Assembly (NCBI GenBank): GCA_965371665.1 | Contig: CBDUZI010000032.1 | Coordinates: 1 to 28,766 of the forward strand | Direction: 5' to 3' | DNA length: 28,766 nucleotides | Source of the DNA: JAUVAV01 sp965371665 | GTDB taxonomy: Bacteria > Oederibacteriota > JAAXVQ01 > JAUVAV01 | Part shown: positions 8,204-14,974 of the stretch, in pieces | Layout: the number at the start of each line of letters is the position of its first letter | Position numbering within the stretch: the stretch's first letter is position 1 | Notes under the pieces: generated by a model | Told to the model about the DNA's origin: nothing | Databases searched by the model: none | What the model saw: the letters and a program-made list of their open reading frames with translations, nothing else | Made by a program: the position numbers and the translations under genes

Positions 8204-8893
8204 TTATTCCTGAAAGCGGTAACCCACACCGCGCACAGTTTCAATATACTTCCCGGCCGTACCGAGTTTCCGGCGCAGGCCGACAATCTGGACATCCACC
8301 GAACGTTCGGTGACTGAGTAGTCTTCCCCGCGCACGGCATCTACCATTTGGTAGCGGGTAAATACCCGGCCGCGGTTTTTAGCTAAAAAATGGAGCAGGC
8401 GAAATTCCGTGAGTGTTAAAGTAATGGGTTTTCCCTTAACCATTACCTCATGCCGGGCCTGGTTGATAATCAGCTCATGGATGGCAAGCGGGCCGGCCTC
8501 ATCCGCCTCCCGGCTTTGGGCCCGGCGGCGCAAAACCATGCGCAGGCGCGCAATTAAAACCCGGGGACTGAAAGGTTTGGTAATATAATCCTCTGCTCCC
8601 AGCTCCAACCCGGCAATAATATCCGATTCTTCGCCCTTGGCAGTCAGCATGATAACCGGAATATACCGGGTCCGGTCGTCTCTTTTCAGAACCCGGCAGA
8701 TTTCCAGGCCATCCATGTTGGGCAGCATTAAATCCAGAATAATAAGCTCCGGAACCTTTGACTTGACCAGCTTAAGGCCCTCCTCGCCGGTACTGACATT
8801 GCTTACCTGGTACCCTTCCTGCGCCAGATTATACTTGAGCAATTCCCGGATATGTTCATCATCTTCGATCACTAGTATCCTGGCTTTTGGCAT
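8204..8893 (-). CDS. phoB: Phosphate regulon response regulator PhoB
   Basis: This 229-residue OmpR/PhoB-class regulator has a receiver domain (1-120) with the acidic pocket ED at 10-12, the phosphorylation site Asp54 in IILDLMLPNMDG, Thr84 in VIMLTAKGEE and Lys106 in DYITKPF. The C-terminal winged helix (about 130-229) reads LTLTEFRLLHFLAKNRGRVF, then DVQIVGLRRKLG and ETVRGVGYRF, the recognition-helix and wing pattern of the family. It would bind the 11-base direct repeats found before pstS, the porin gene and the PHP-glycosyltransferase gene. It lies between phoU and phoR with gaps of eight and three bases, so the three are translated from one message. Confidence 0.94.
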   Translation of the reverse strand: MPKARILVIEDDEHIRELLKYNLAQEGYQVSNVSTGEEGLKLVKSKVPELIILDLMLPNMDGLEICRVLKRDDRTRYIPVIMLTAKGEESDIIAGLELGAEDYITKPFSPRVLIARLRMVLRRRAQSREADEAGPLAIHELIINQARHEVMVKGKPITLTLTEFRLLHFLAKNRGRVFTRYQMVDAVRGEDYSVTERSVDVQIVGLRRKLGTAGKYIETVRGVGYRFQE

Positions 8894-8901
8894 CCCTTAC
8901 C

Positions 8902-9573
8902 TCATTTTTTTTCTTCAACCCCGGCATTATGCCGGATGATCCGGCCTTCGATCAGGTAGATCACATCCTCCGCAATATTGGTGGCGTAATCGGCTATACG
9001 TTCCAACTGGCGGGAGACGGATAAGAGCCGGAGCAAAGCCGGCGTCCGGTCGGTTTCTTTCCGGATTCCTTCCTGCACTTGTACATACATTTGACGGTTG
9101 ATGGCATCCACCTCGTCGTCAGAGCCTAATACTTTCCGGGCCAACCCGGCATCCATGTTTATCAGGGCATCCAGGCTGGTTCTGAGCATGGCCTGGGTTT
9201 TTTCGGCCATGCCAATAAAATCAAAAGGCATGCCCACCGGTTCCTGCCCGGACAGGGCGCACGCCTGCTCGGCAATATTTACCGCTAAATCCCCTATTCT
9301 TTCCAGATCATTGTTGACCTTCAGCACCGCGATAACATAACGCAGGTCGATTGCCACCGGCTGGTGCAAAGCCAGGATTTTCAGACATTCTTCCTCGACC
9401 TCCACCTCCATCTCATCGATCCCGGCGTCCGCCTCTATTACGCGCCGGGCTAGTTCGGTATTTCGCGTGCCGACTGATTTGACCGCTTTTTGAAAACTCT
9501 CTTCCACCATGGCGCAGAGGACGAGTATCTTTTTTTTAAGTTTTGCGATCTCGGTTTGCAAATGCTGAGACAC
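8902..9573 (-). CDS. phoU: Phosphate transport regulator PhoU
   Basis: The 223-residue protein consists of two PhoU three-helix repeats. The first contains EMEVEVEEECLKILALHQP and LRYVIAVLKVNNDLERIGD, the second EVDAINRQMYVQ and RQLERIADYATNIAEDVIY; the paired E/DxxxD clusters bind metal in known structures. PhoU links the Pst transporter to the kinase and keeps PhoR inactive under phosphate sufficiency. The start is GTG at 9573 with GGAGA nine bases ahead. It sits 17 bases after pstB, in the usual pstB-phoU order. Confidence 0.95.
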   Translation of the reverse strand: MSQHLQTEIAKLKKKILVLCAMVEESFQKAVKSVGTRNTELARRVIEADAGIDEMEVEVEEECLKILALHQPVAIDLRYVIAVLKVNNDLERIGDLAVNIAEQACALSGQEPVGMPFDFIGMAEKTQAMLRTSLDALINMDAGLARKVLGSDDEVDAINRQMYVQVQEGIRKETDRTPALLRLLSVSRQLERIADYATNIAEDVIYLIEGRIIRHNAGVEEKK

Positions 9574-9590
9574 CTTATTCTTCTCCTTTC

Positions 9591-10346
9591 TTATCCAAAA
9601 CGTCCGGTAATATAGTTTTCGGTTTGTTTTTGATCCGGTTTGGTAAATATTTTCTGCGTCCGGCCGAACTCTATCAACCGTCCTTCATAGAAAAAACCCG
9701 TAAAATCCGAGACCCGGGCCGCCTGCTGCATATTATGCGTGACAATCACGATAGTATACTTCTTTCGCAGCTCACCAATCAAGTCCTCAACTTTGGCGGT
9801 TGAGCGCGGGTCCAGGGCCGAGGCCGGCTCATCCATAAGGATAATTTCCGGATTAATCGCCAGAGCCCGCGCAATGCATAAGCGCTGCTGCTGTCCGCCC
9901 GAGAGTGCCAGGGCGCTGCCCTCCAGCCGGTCTTTCACCTCGTCCCAGAGATTGGCGCGGACCAGGCTATTTTCCACGATTTCCGCCAGTACCTGCCGAT
10001 CCCGGGTTCCATGAATTCTGGGCCCATAGCACACGTTCTCAAATATTGATTTGGGAAAAGGGTTGGATTTTTGAAAAACCATGCCCACGGTTTTACGCAA
10101 ACCAACCACGTCAATGCCGTTCTTATAAATATCCTGGTTATCAATGATAACCCGGCCTTGCTGCCGGGTGTTTTCGATTATATCATTCATGCGGTTAAGT
10201 GTGCGCAAAAAGGTTGACTTTCCGCATCCCGAAGGACCGATCAGAGCCGTAACCTGGCAGGCGGGAATCTCCATATCCACTCCGAACAGGGCCTGGGTGG
10301 GGCCGTAAAAGAAATCAAGCTGTTCAACCTTTATCTTTACTTCCAT
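9591..10346 (-). CDS. pstB: Phosphate ABC transporter ATPase PstB
   Basis: This is the ATPase of the high-affinity phosphate importer. Walker A is GPSGCGKST, the ABC signature is LSGGQQQRLCIARAL, Walker B is EIILMDEPASALDP, and the switch histidine is in IVIVTHNMQQA. The frame is open seven codons further upstream to an ATG at 10367, but AGGAGA lies eight bases before the ATG at 10346 (MEVKIKVEQLDF), so I chose that start, giving 251 residues, the usual length. A 156-bp MITE-like element separates it from pstA; phoU follows at once. Confidence 0.95.
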   Translation of the reverse strand: MEVKIKVEQLDFFYGPTQALFGVDMEIPACQVTALIGPSGCGKSTFLRTLNRMNDIIENTRQQGRVIIDNQDIYKNGIDVVGLRKTVGMVFQKSNPFPKSIFENVCYGPRIHGTRDRQVLAEIVENSLVRANLWDEVKDRLEGSALALSGGQQQRLCIARALAINPEIILMDEPASALDPRSTAKVEDLIGELRKKYTIVIVTHNMQQAARVSDFTGFFYEGRLIEFGRTQKIFTKPDQKQTENYITGRFG

Positions 10347-10464
10347 GGAGTTCTCCTTGTTTGGCATGTCATATTGTCAAAAGGATTTGCATACTTCTGT
10401 TCCGGTAGCCGCAGGCTAAAACCCCGTTTTTTCTGATTTTCTCTCCTGCCTTTGGTGGCACTTC

Positions 10465-10620
10465 CTAGGAGCTTGGGCAATTAGTCGATTTTGTCATACC
10501 CGCATGTAGTAAGCGGGTATCCAGTGACTTTTAATTCCTTTAAAACCAAAGCCTCTGGATTCCCGATAAGAGCATTCGGGAATGACAATCTAAAAACCGA
10601 CTAAATGCTCAGGCTCCTGG
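10465..10620. repeat. MITE-like element inside the pst operon
   Basis: The ends are imperfect inverted repeats of about 25-30 bases: the left starts CTAGGAGCTTGGGCAATTAG and the right, in inverse complement, starts CCAGGAGCCTGAGCATTTAG. Inside are two smaller hairpins, ACCCGC/GCGGGT and ATTCCCGA/TTCGGGAAT, each in a TGTCATnCCCG context. There is no coding capacity. It lies between pstA and pstB in transcription order, so the pst message must read through it. A terminal block of the same family is at the left edge of the window. Confidence 0.8.
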
Positions 10621-10632
10621 CATACCCATCAT

Positions 10633-11484
10633 TTACCATTTATACTTTTTCCGGAAATGACTCCGTAGAAAAATGGCGAATATATTTATTCCCAGGACCA
10701 GGGCAATCAGCACCAGCGCGGTTCCGTACTGCAAGGGCCGGACCAGGTCCATTTCGTGATGCTGGGTGGCTAAAATGTACAAGTGATACGGCAGAACCAT
10801 TACCTGATCGAATATTGACCCTGGCAGTTTGGGCAAATAAAAAGCTGCTACGGTCAACAAAATAGGCGCGGTCTCGCCGGCCACGCGTCCGACTCCCAGA
10901 ATCGAGCCTGTCAACATGCCGGACACGGAATAAGGCAGCACGTTCTTATATATTGTCTGCCATTTGGTCGCGCCCAGTGCCAGGCTGCCCTCGCGCAGTC
11001 CTTGGGGCACTGCCCGCAGGGACTCCTCGCTGGATACAATTATAGTAGGCAGAATCATACAAGCCAGGGTCAGAATCCCGGCTAGAATGGATGTGCCGAA
11101 ATTCAAAAAAATCACGAACAAACCCAAGCCGAATAATCCGAAAACAATGGAGGGAACCCCGGCCAGAGTTACAATCGCCAGGCGGACAGCACGGGTAAAA
11201 CGCCCGGGTTTGGCGTACTCGGAAAGATATACCGCGCTCAACATTCCCAAGGGCAAAGCTATCAGTATGGTGCCCAGAACCAGGCAGAGCGTGCCTATAA
11301 TAGCCGGAAAAATGCCGCCCTTGGTTCCTCCTCCGCTGGGCGCGGTAAACAGGAATTCCCAACTGATAACCGGCATTCCTTTTATAATAATATCAAAAAT
11401 AATCCAGCTAACCGTTAAAACGATAAAATAGGTAATTATCCGTAACGCCCAGCAGATCAATTTCTCCAAACTTTGGCGCTTCAT
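10633..11484 (-). CDS. pstA: Phosphate ABC transporter permease PstA
   Basis: The protein is the second membrane subunit of the phosphate importer, with six predicted helices. The permease loop that contacts PstB is seen as EESLRAVPQGLREGSLALGA followed by TKWQTIYKNVLP. GTKGGIFPAIIGTL and AGVPSIVFGLFGLGLF are typical PstA segments. The frame stays open for 49 codons upstream into pstC, but those residues are low-quality arginine- and tryptophan-rich sequence; the ATG at 11484 (MKRQSLEKLICW) gives the expected 283 residues and starts seven bases after the pstC stop. It is followed by the MITE-like element, then pstB. Confidence 0.94.
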   Translation of the reverse strand: MKRQSLEKLICWALRIITYFIVLTVSWIIFDIIIKGMPVISWEFLFTAPSGGGTKGGIFPAIIGTLCLVLGTILIALPLGMLSAVYLSEYAKPGRFTRAVRLAIVTLAGVPSIVFGLFGLGLFVIFLNFGTSILAGILTLACMILPTIIVSSEESLRAVPQGLREGSLALGATKWQTIYKNVLPYSVSGMLTGSILGVGRVAGETAPILLTVAAFYLPKLPGSIFDQVMVLPYHLYILATQHHEMDLVRPLQYGTALVLIALVLGINIFAIFLRSHFRKKYKW

Positions 11485-11491
11485 AGTTTCT

Positions 11492-12367
11492 TCACCTTTG
11501 TTGGTAAGTATGCAAAACCTTTTGCGCGACATAATTAATGATAAAAGTCGCGAAAAGCAGAACCAGCCCGACCCAGAACAGGGCCTGGTAATGTTCCGAC
11601 CCAAAAGCCACCTCACCCATTTCCGACGCAATTACGGCGGTCATGGTATAAACCGGTTCAACCGGGGACAACGTAACAATCGGCGCATTGCCGGTACACA
11701 TAAGCACTGCCATGGTCTCACCGACAACCCGGCCCATTCCCAGCATAACCGCAGCAATAATGCCGGAGAGCGCGGCCGGAACAACGACCTTGATAATGGT
11801 CTGCATCCGGGTAGCGCCCATGGCCAGGGAGGCTTCCTTATAAGACCGGGGAACACTTTTAATCGCGTCCTCGGAAATAGTAATTATAGTCGGGATTGAC
11901 ATCAGGGCCAGAAGCAGGGCTCCGGTCAGGGCCGTGAGACCGGAGCCTAAACCAAAAACATTCTTTACTATCGGGCCAAGTACTACCAGTCCGAAAAAGC
12001 CTATCACCACCGAGGGTATGCCGGCCAGCAGTTCAATAAAAGGCTTGAAGATTTCGCGTTCCCAGGGACCGGCAAGCTCGGCAATATAAATGGCTCCGCA
12101 CACGCCGAAGGGAATAGCAATCAAGGTTGCCAGCATGGTTACCACCAGTGATCCGGTAATCAGGGGCAGCAATCCAAACCGTTCTTGTACAAACGAGACC
12201 GGCGCCCAGCGGCTGTCCAGCAATTTACCCAGCCCGGGCTCCTGCAAAAAAGGGACAGCCTCCTTGCCCAGAAAACCGAATATCAGCAGCACGATAAGTA
12301 TGCTGGTGGAGGCTGCCCCTAAGAAGCAGTATTTAATAAGCTTGTCTTTAACCAGGCTGGGAAGCAT
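11492..12367 (-). CDS. pstC: Phosphate ABC transporter permease PstC
   Basis: This 291-residue inner-membrane permease has six predicted helices; helix 1 lies at about residues 13-33. The EAA-like coupling loop reads EDAIKSVPRSYKEASLAMGA followed by TRMQTIIKVVVP. Other family segments are LIAIPFGVCGAIYIAELAG and LAGIPSVVIGFFGLVVLGP. It pairs with PstA to form the channel. The ATG at 12367 begins three bases after the pstS stop codon; there is no strong ribosome binding site, which suggests translational coupling to pstS. Confidence 0.94.
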   Translation of the reverse strand: MLPSLVKDKLIKYCFLGAASTSILIVLLIFGFLGKEAVPFLQEPGLGKLLDSRWAPVSFVQERFGLLPLITGSLVVTMLATLIAIPFGVCGAIYIAELAGPWEREIFKPFIELLAGIPSVVIGFFGLVVLGPIVKNVFGLGSGLTALTGALLLALMSIPTIITISEDAIKSVPRSYKEASLAMGATRMQTIIKVVVPAALSGIIAAVMLGMGRVVGETMAVLMCTGNAPIVTLSPVEPVYTMTAVIASEMGEVAFGSEHYQALFWVGLVLLFATFIINYVAQKVLHTYQQR

Positions 12368-12370
12368 TAT

Positions 12371-13207
12371 TTAGTTAATCGCCACGAATCCTGCCTGGGT
12401 AACTACCTGCTGGCCCGCCCCGCTCAGGATTAAATCCAGATATTTTTTCGCCGTGCCTTGGGGTTTGCCAACCGTGTAAAGGTAAAGCGGCCGGTTAATG
12501 ACATACGAATCATCCACCACAGTTTCCTGGGAAGGCGCCACGCCCTCAACCTTGAGCCCTTTCACCTTGTCTTTATTTTTGGCCAAATATCCCAGGCCTA
12601 CATAACCAATTGCCCACTTATCCTGGGAAATAGTCTGGACAATGGCGGAATTGGAGGAGAGGTTCATCATTTTATCCGAATAATCCTCTTTTTCGCAGAC
12701 CTTCTTATTAAAAAAAGCATAAGTGCCCGAGGCGGTGTTGCGGCCGGTCAAAACGATCTTTTTGTTCGGTCCGCCCACTTTTTTCCAGTTGGTATATGCT
12801 CCCACATATATCTTCTTGAGCTGCTCCAGGCTGAGATCACTCACCGGGTTTTTAGGATTAACAATTACTGATATGCCGTCCCTCGCTACTACATGCTCCC
12901 TGATATCCATGCCTTTCTTTTTTGCGAGTTCTAATTCCTTGGTTTTAATCTTGCGGGAAGCGTTGGCAATATCAGCCGTGCCGTTAAGCAGGGCCGCGAT
13001 ACCGGTTCCTGATCCGCCGCCGGTTACCGCAATATTCGCGCCCTTATTCTTCTCCATAAACATTTCAGCCCATTCAGTTGCCATATGCACTATGGTGTCC
13101 GAGCCCTTCACCTGCAGAGCCTTCTTTTTCGCAGCCGCGTTATCCACTGCCAGACCGCTTCCCATCAATAGTATCGCGCTCAGCATTACTGCCAGTCTTT
13201 TTTTCAT
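12371..13207 (-). CDS. pstS: Periplasmic phosphate-binding protein PstS
   Basis: The 278-residue protein starts with a signal peptide (MKKRLAVMLSAILLMGSG, with probable cleavage after AVDNAAA). The mature part carries the phosphate-binding pattern of the PstS family: KGSDTIVHMATEWAEMF, VTGGGSGTGIAALLNGTADI, ASRKIK, and later GRNTASGTYAFF. There is no lipobox cysteine, so it should be soluble in the periplasm, fitting a Gram-negative cell. AGGAGAG lies seven bases ahead of the ATG. It is the first gene of the pst operon; a PhoB-type promoter lies at 13356-13398, leaving a leader of about 140 bases that contains a two-hairpin repeat. Confidence 0.95.
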   Translation of the reverse strand: MKKRLAVMLSAILLMGSGLAVDNAAAKKKALQVKGSDTIVHMATEWAEMFMEKNKGANIAVTGGGSGTGIAALLNGTADIANASRKIKTKELELAKKKGMDIREHVVARDGISVIVNPKNPVSDLSLEQLKKIYVGAYTNWKKVGGPNKKIVLTGRNTASGTYAFFNKKVCEKEDYSDKMMNLSSNSAIVQTISQDKWAIGYVGLGYLAKNKDKVKGLKVEGVAPSQETVVDDSYVINRPLYLYTVGKPQGTAKKYLDLILSGAGQQVVTQAGFVAIN

Positions 13208-13238
13208 TTTATTCTCTCCTTTTATTAATTTGTAATTC

Positions 13239-13305
13239 CCCGTAGCTTGCTACGGGATTACTTTATTGAGTTCCCCCTTTGGAAAAGGGGGCCAGGGGGA
13301 TTTTT
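13239..13305. repeat. Two-hairpin dispersed repeat, copy 2, in the pstS leader
   Basis: CCCGTAGC-TT-GCTACGGG forms a hairpin at 13239-13256, and CCCCCTTT (13273-13280) pairs with AAAGGGGG (13284-13291), followed by CCAGGGGGATTTTT. This is the composite seen at 1889-1951 in the opposite orientation. Here it lies within the predicted 5' leader of pstS. Confidence 0.7.
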
Positions 13306-13355
13306 CAAATATTAAACCAGGTTAGACACCCCGCGGCTTGTTGCTGTAAGAATTC

Positions 13356-13398
13356 ATTTTACTTTTCCAATGTTAGGATTTGGTTAGAATCCCGTTAG
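13356..13398 (-). promoter_or_regulatory. PhoB-type promoter of pstS (three 11-base repeats)
   Basis: On the minus strand CTAAC occurs three times with an exact 11-base period (plus-strand GTTAG at 13372, 13383 and 13394). The nearest repeat is 10 bases from TAAAAT (13356-13361), a good -10. Pho boxes in other bacteria are also 11-base-period direct repeats that stand in for the -35. The half-site CTAAC differs from the E. coli CTGTCAT and is nearer the TTAACA of Bacillus PhoP. Confidence 0.8.
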
Positions 13399-13410
13399 CT
13401 TTGCATGAAA

Positions 13411-14541
13411 TTAAAACACATACTGGGTCTGAACGAACAGCTCATTCATATTATTGCCATCCACTCCATCCCGGTTTTTACCCATTTGGTAAGTCAGCTG
13501 CAATTTAACATCATGCTTTAGTATGAAATAGTTTAACCCCACTGACGAAGCGGACCAAATAACCTCATATCCGGCCGCATCCTGGGCTTGATATCCCAGC
13601 ACTATTTCCAGGGTCTTTGGCAGGATCATATAACCGGCCTCAATGGCCGCATTTTTCAACTCGGTTCCACTGTCTAAGTATATACCGCTATCCACGCCCG
13701 TCTCTATCAATCCGGCCTGGAAATAGTTATACTGGGCGTCCATGGAAAACCCAAATCCCCGGACGCCGGCATGACCTTCAAAACCGCCGACATAATCCAC
13801 ATCCTTTTTACTTCTGCTTGCGTCCAGGTTGTCCCCATCGTTTTTCCAATTGAACCCGGCCGCGCCTATCATCAGTTTGAGATCGCCCTTAAAATCGCCC
13901 TGTTTGGCCTTGAAATATCCCAAAGGATACCAGTCTATACTGGCACCACCCATGGGCCCCTGGCTCCAATCGCTGCCGGCTCCAATTTGAATCGGTGTGT
14001 CAAAATCCAGTTTTTTATTATCCGGATCAACCGCACCCATTACCACGGCAGCCGCCCAACTGATGGTCTTCTCTGCCAAATAACCATTGGCATGAATACC
14101 CGGCTGCCGGTCAGGGGTGCCGTAGTCGTGATTACCGACAAAGGTACGCGCAACCAGCTGCTGATATTTCGAGGAGGTACGCCCTTCCAGGGAAAATGGA
14201 AAGACTATATTGCCGATACCTATATTGATATCTTCCCAGCCTTTATATTGAAAATAGGCATCCTTAATACTGACGCCGCCTTTTCCCATATCCCACTGAA
14301 ACTTCCCTTTCCAGTCCTGATGCACACTCCCTTCGATATAAGGCCGCAAGCGCCGGAACAATATCGAGTCGCTGCGCTCGCCTCCCTCGGGATCCTTCCA
14401 ATGATATTGCAGCTGGATACGTCCGCCGAGTTTGACATAATCTCCCTCCTCAGTCTTGTATTTCACCCCGCCGGCAATGGCAGCCTGCCAAACCGCCAGG
14501 CTGAACATTATCCCTAAGGTCATTACTATAATTCTTTTCAT
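13411..14541 (-). CDS. Phosphate-selective porin O/P family
   Basis: The 376-residue protein begins with a signal peptide (MKRIIVMTLGIMFSLAVWQ, cleavage near AAIAGG) and continues as an outer-membrane beta-barrel of the OprO/OprP type. Typical segments are YVKLGGRIQLQYHW near the N-terminus, RRLRPYIEGSVHQDWKGKFQ, and the alternating aromatic strands to the end. The last residues are QTQYVF, with the terminal phenylalanine that outer-membrane insertion requires. It would admit phosphate or polyphosphate into the periplasm for PstS. AGGAGG lies about eight bases before the ATG. A PhoB-type promoter is found far upstream (14854-14887) with a MITE-like element between, so the leader would be over 300 bases. 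Specificity for phosphate is inferred from family and position. Confidence 0.9.
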   Translation of the reverse strand: MKRIIVMTLGIMFSLAVWQAAIAGGVKYKTEEGDYVKLGGRIQLQYHWKDPEGGERSDSILFRRLRPYIEGSVHQDWKGKFQWDMGKGGVSIKDAYFQYKGWEDINIGIGNIVFPFSLEGRTSSKYQQLVARTFVGNHDYGTPDRQPGIHANGYLAEKTISWAAAVVMGAVDPDNKKLDFDTPIQIGAGSDWSQGPMGGASIDWYPLGYFKAKQGDFKGDLKLMIGAAGFNWKNDGDNLDASRSKKDVDYVGGFEGHAGVRGFGFSMDAQYNYFQAGLIETGVDSGIYLDSGTELKNAAIEAGYMILPKTLEIVLGYQAQDAAGYEVIWSASSVGLNYFILKHDVKLQLTYQMGKNRDGVDGNNMNELFVQTQYVF

Positions 14542-14578
14542 TCAATTTCCCTCCTCAGATTATTTGTAATTAACTTCT

Positions 14579-14730
14579 GTTGCGGAAGTAACTTTTCCTA
14601 AGCTTGTCATTTCGAGGCGAAACCGAGAAATCTCCAAAAGTCCTTTTAAATTCACCGTTCGCGTGGAGATTCCTCGCTAACGCTCGGAATGACAAACACG
14701 GGAAGACCTCTAAAATTGCCCTTCCGCAAC
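14579..14730. repeat. MITE-like element in the porin leader
   Basis: GTTGCGGAAG at 14579-14588 is the inverse complement of CTTCCGCAAC at 14721-14730. Inside, TTGTCATTTCGAGG and, on the other strand, TTGTCATTCCGAG form a second, inner inverted repeat with matching AATCTCC boxes. At 152 bp it is nearly the size of the pst-operon element and shares the TGTCATnCC core, so both may belong to one broad family. It has no coding capacity. Confidence 0.75.
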
Positions 14731-14853
14731 GAATACTAATCAGCAATAATAGATTTACATTATGTATTTATTTTTCTCACTATTATTCCCGCCCTTTTTC
14801 TATTGTCACCTCCCTTACCTTGTTTTCCTTTCCGCTTTCGCTGATCTTGGCGC

Positions 14854-14887
14854 ATACTATATTTTCATGATTAGGATTTCGTTAGGG
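14854..14887 (-). promoter_or_regulatory. PhoB-type promoter upstream of the porin gene
   Basis: On the minus strand CTAAC and CTAAT are spaced by exactly 11 bases (plus-strand GTTAG at 14881, ATTAG at 14870). TAGTAT at 14854-14859 lies 10 bases from the nearer repeat; TATAGT at 14856-14861 is an alternative -10. Only two repeats are clear, one fewer than at pstS. Confidence 0.65.
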
Positions 14888-14974
14888 AAGCGCTAAAATT
14901 ATGTAAGCTTTTTAAACCCGCAGCCGCTGTGACTCCGGGCAATCCATAACCGGCATAGTGTTTTCTCCCTTTTT

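Larger units (their letters stand above)
14542..14974. other. Intergenic region between porin and giant gene
   Basis: These 433 bases contain a MITE-like element (14579-14730), the PhoB-type promoter that I assign to the porin (14854-14887), and AT-rich sequence. I see no open frame with family resemblance and no clear terminator for the giant gene, whose stop is at 14975. Confidence 0.6.

Noticed and set aside
11485..11631. A longer PstA starting at 11631
   Set aside because: The extra 49 residues lie inside pstC in another frame and have no family resemblance; the start at 11484 fits the usual length and operon spacing.
13771..14517. Long plus-strand open frame of 248 codons opposite the porin gene
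   Set aside because: The minus-strand porin has a signal peptide, barrel pattern and terminal phenylalanine; the opposite frame is a shadow with no coherent domain.
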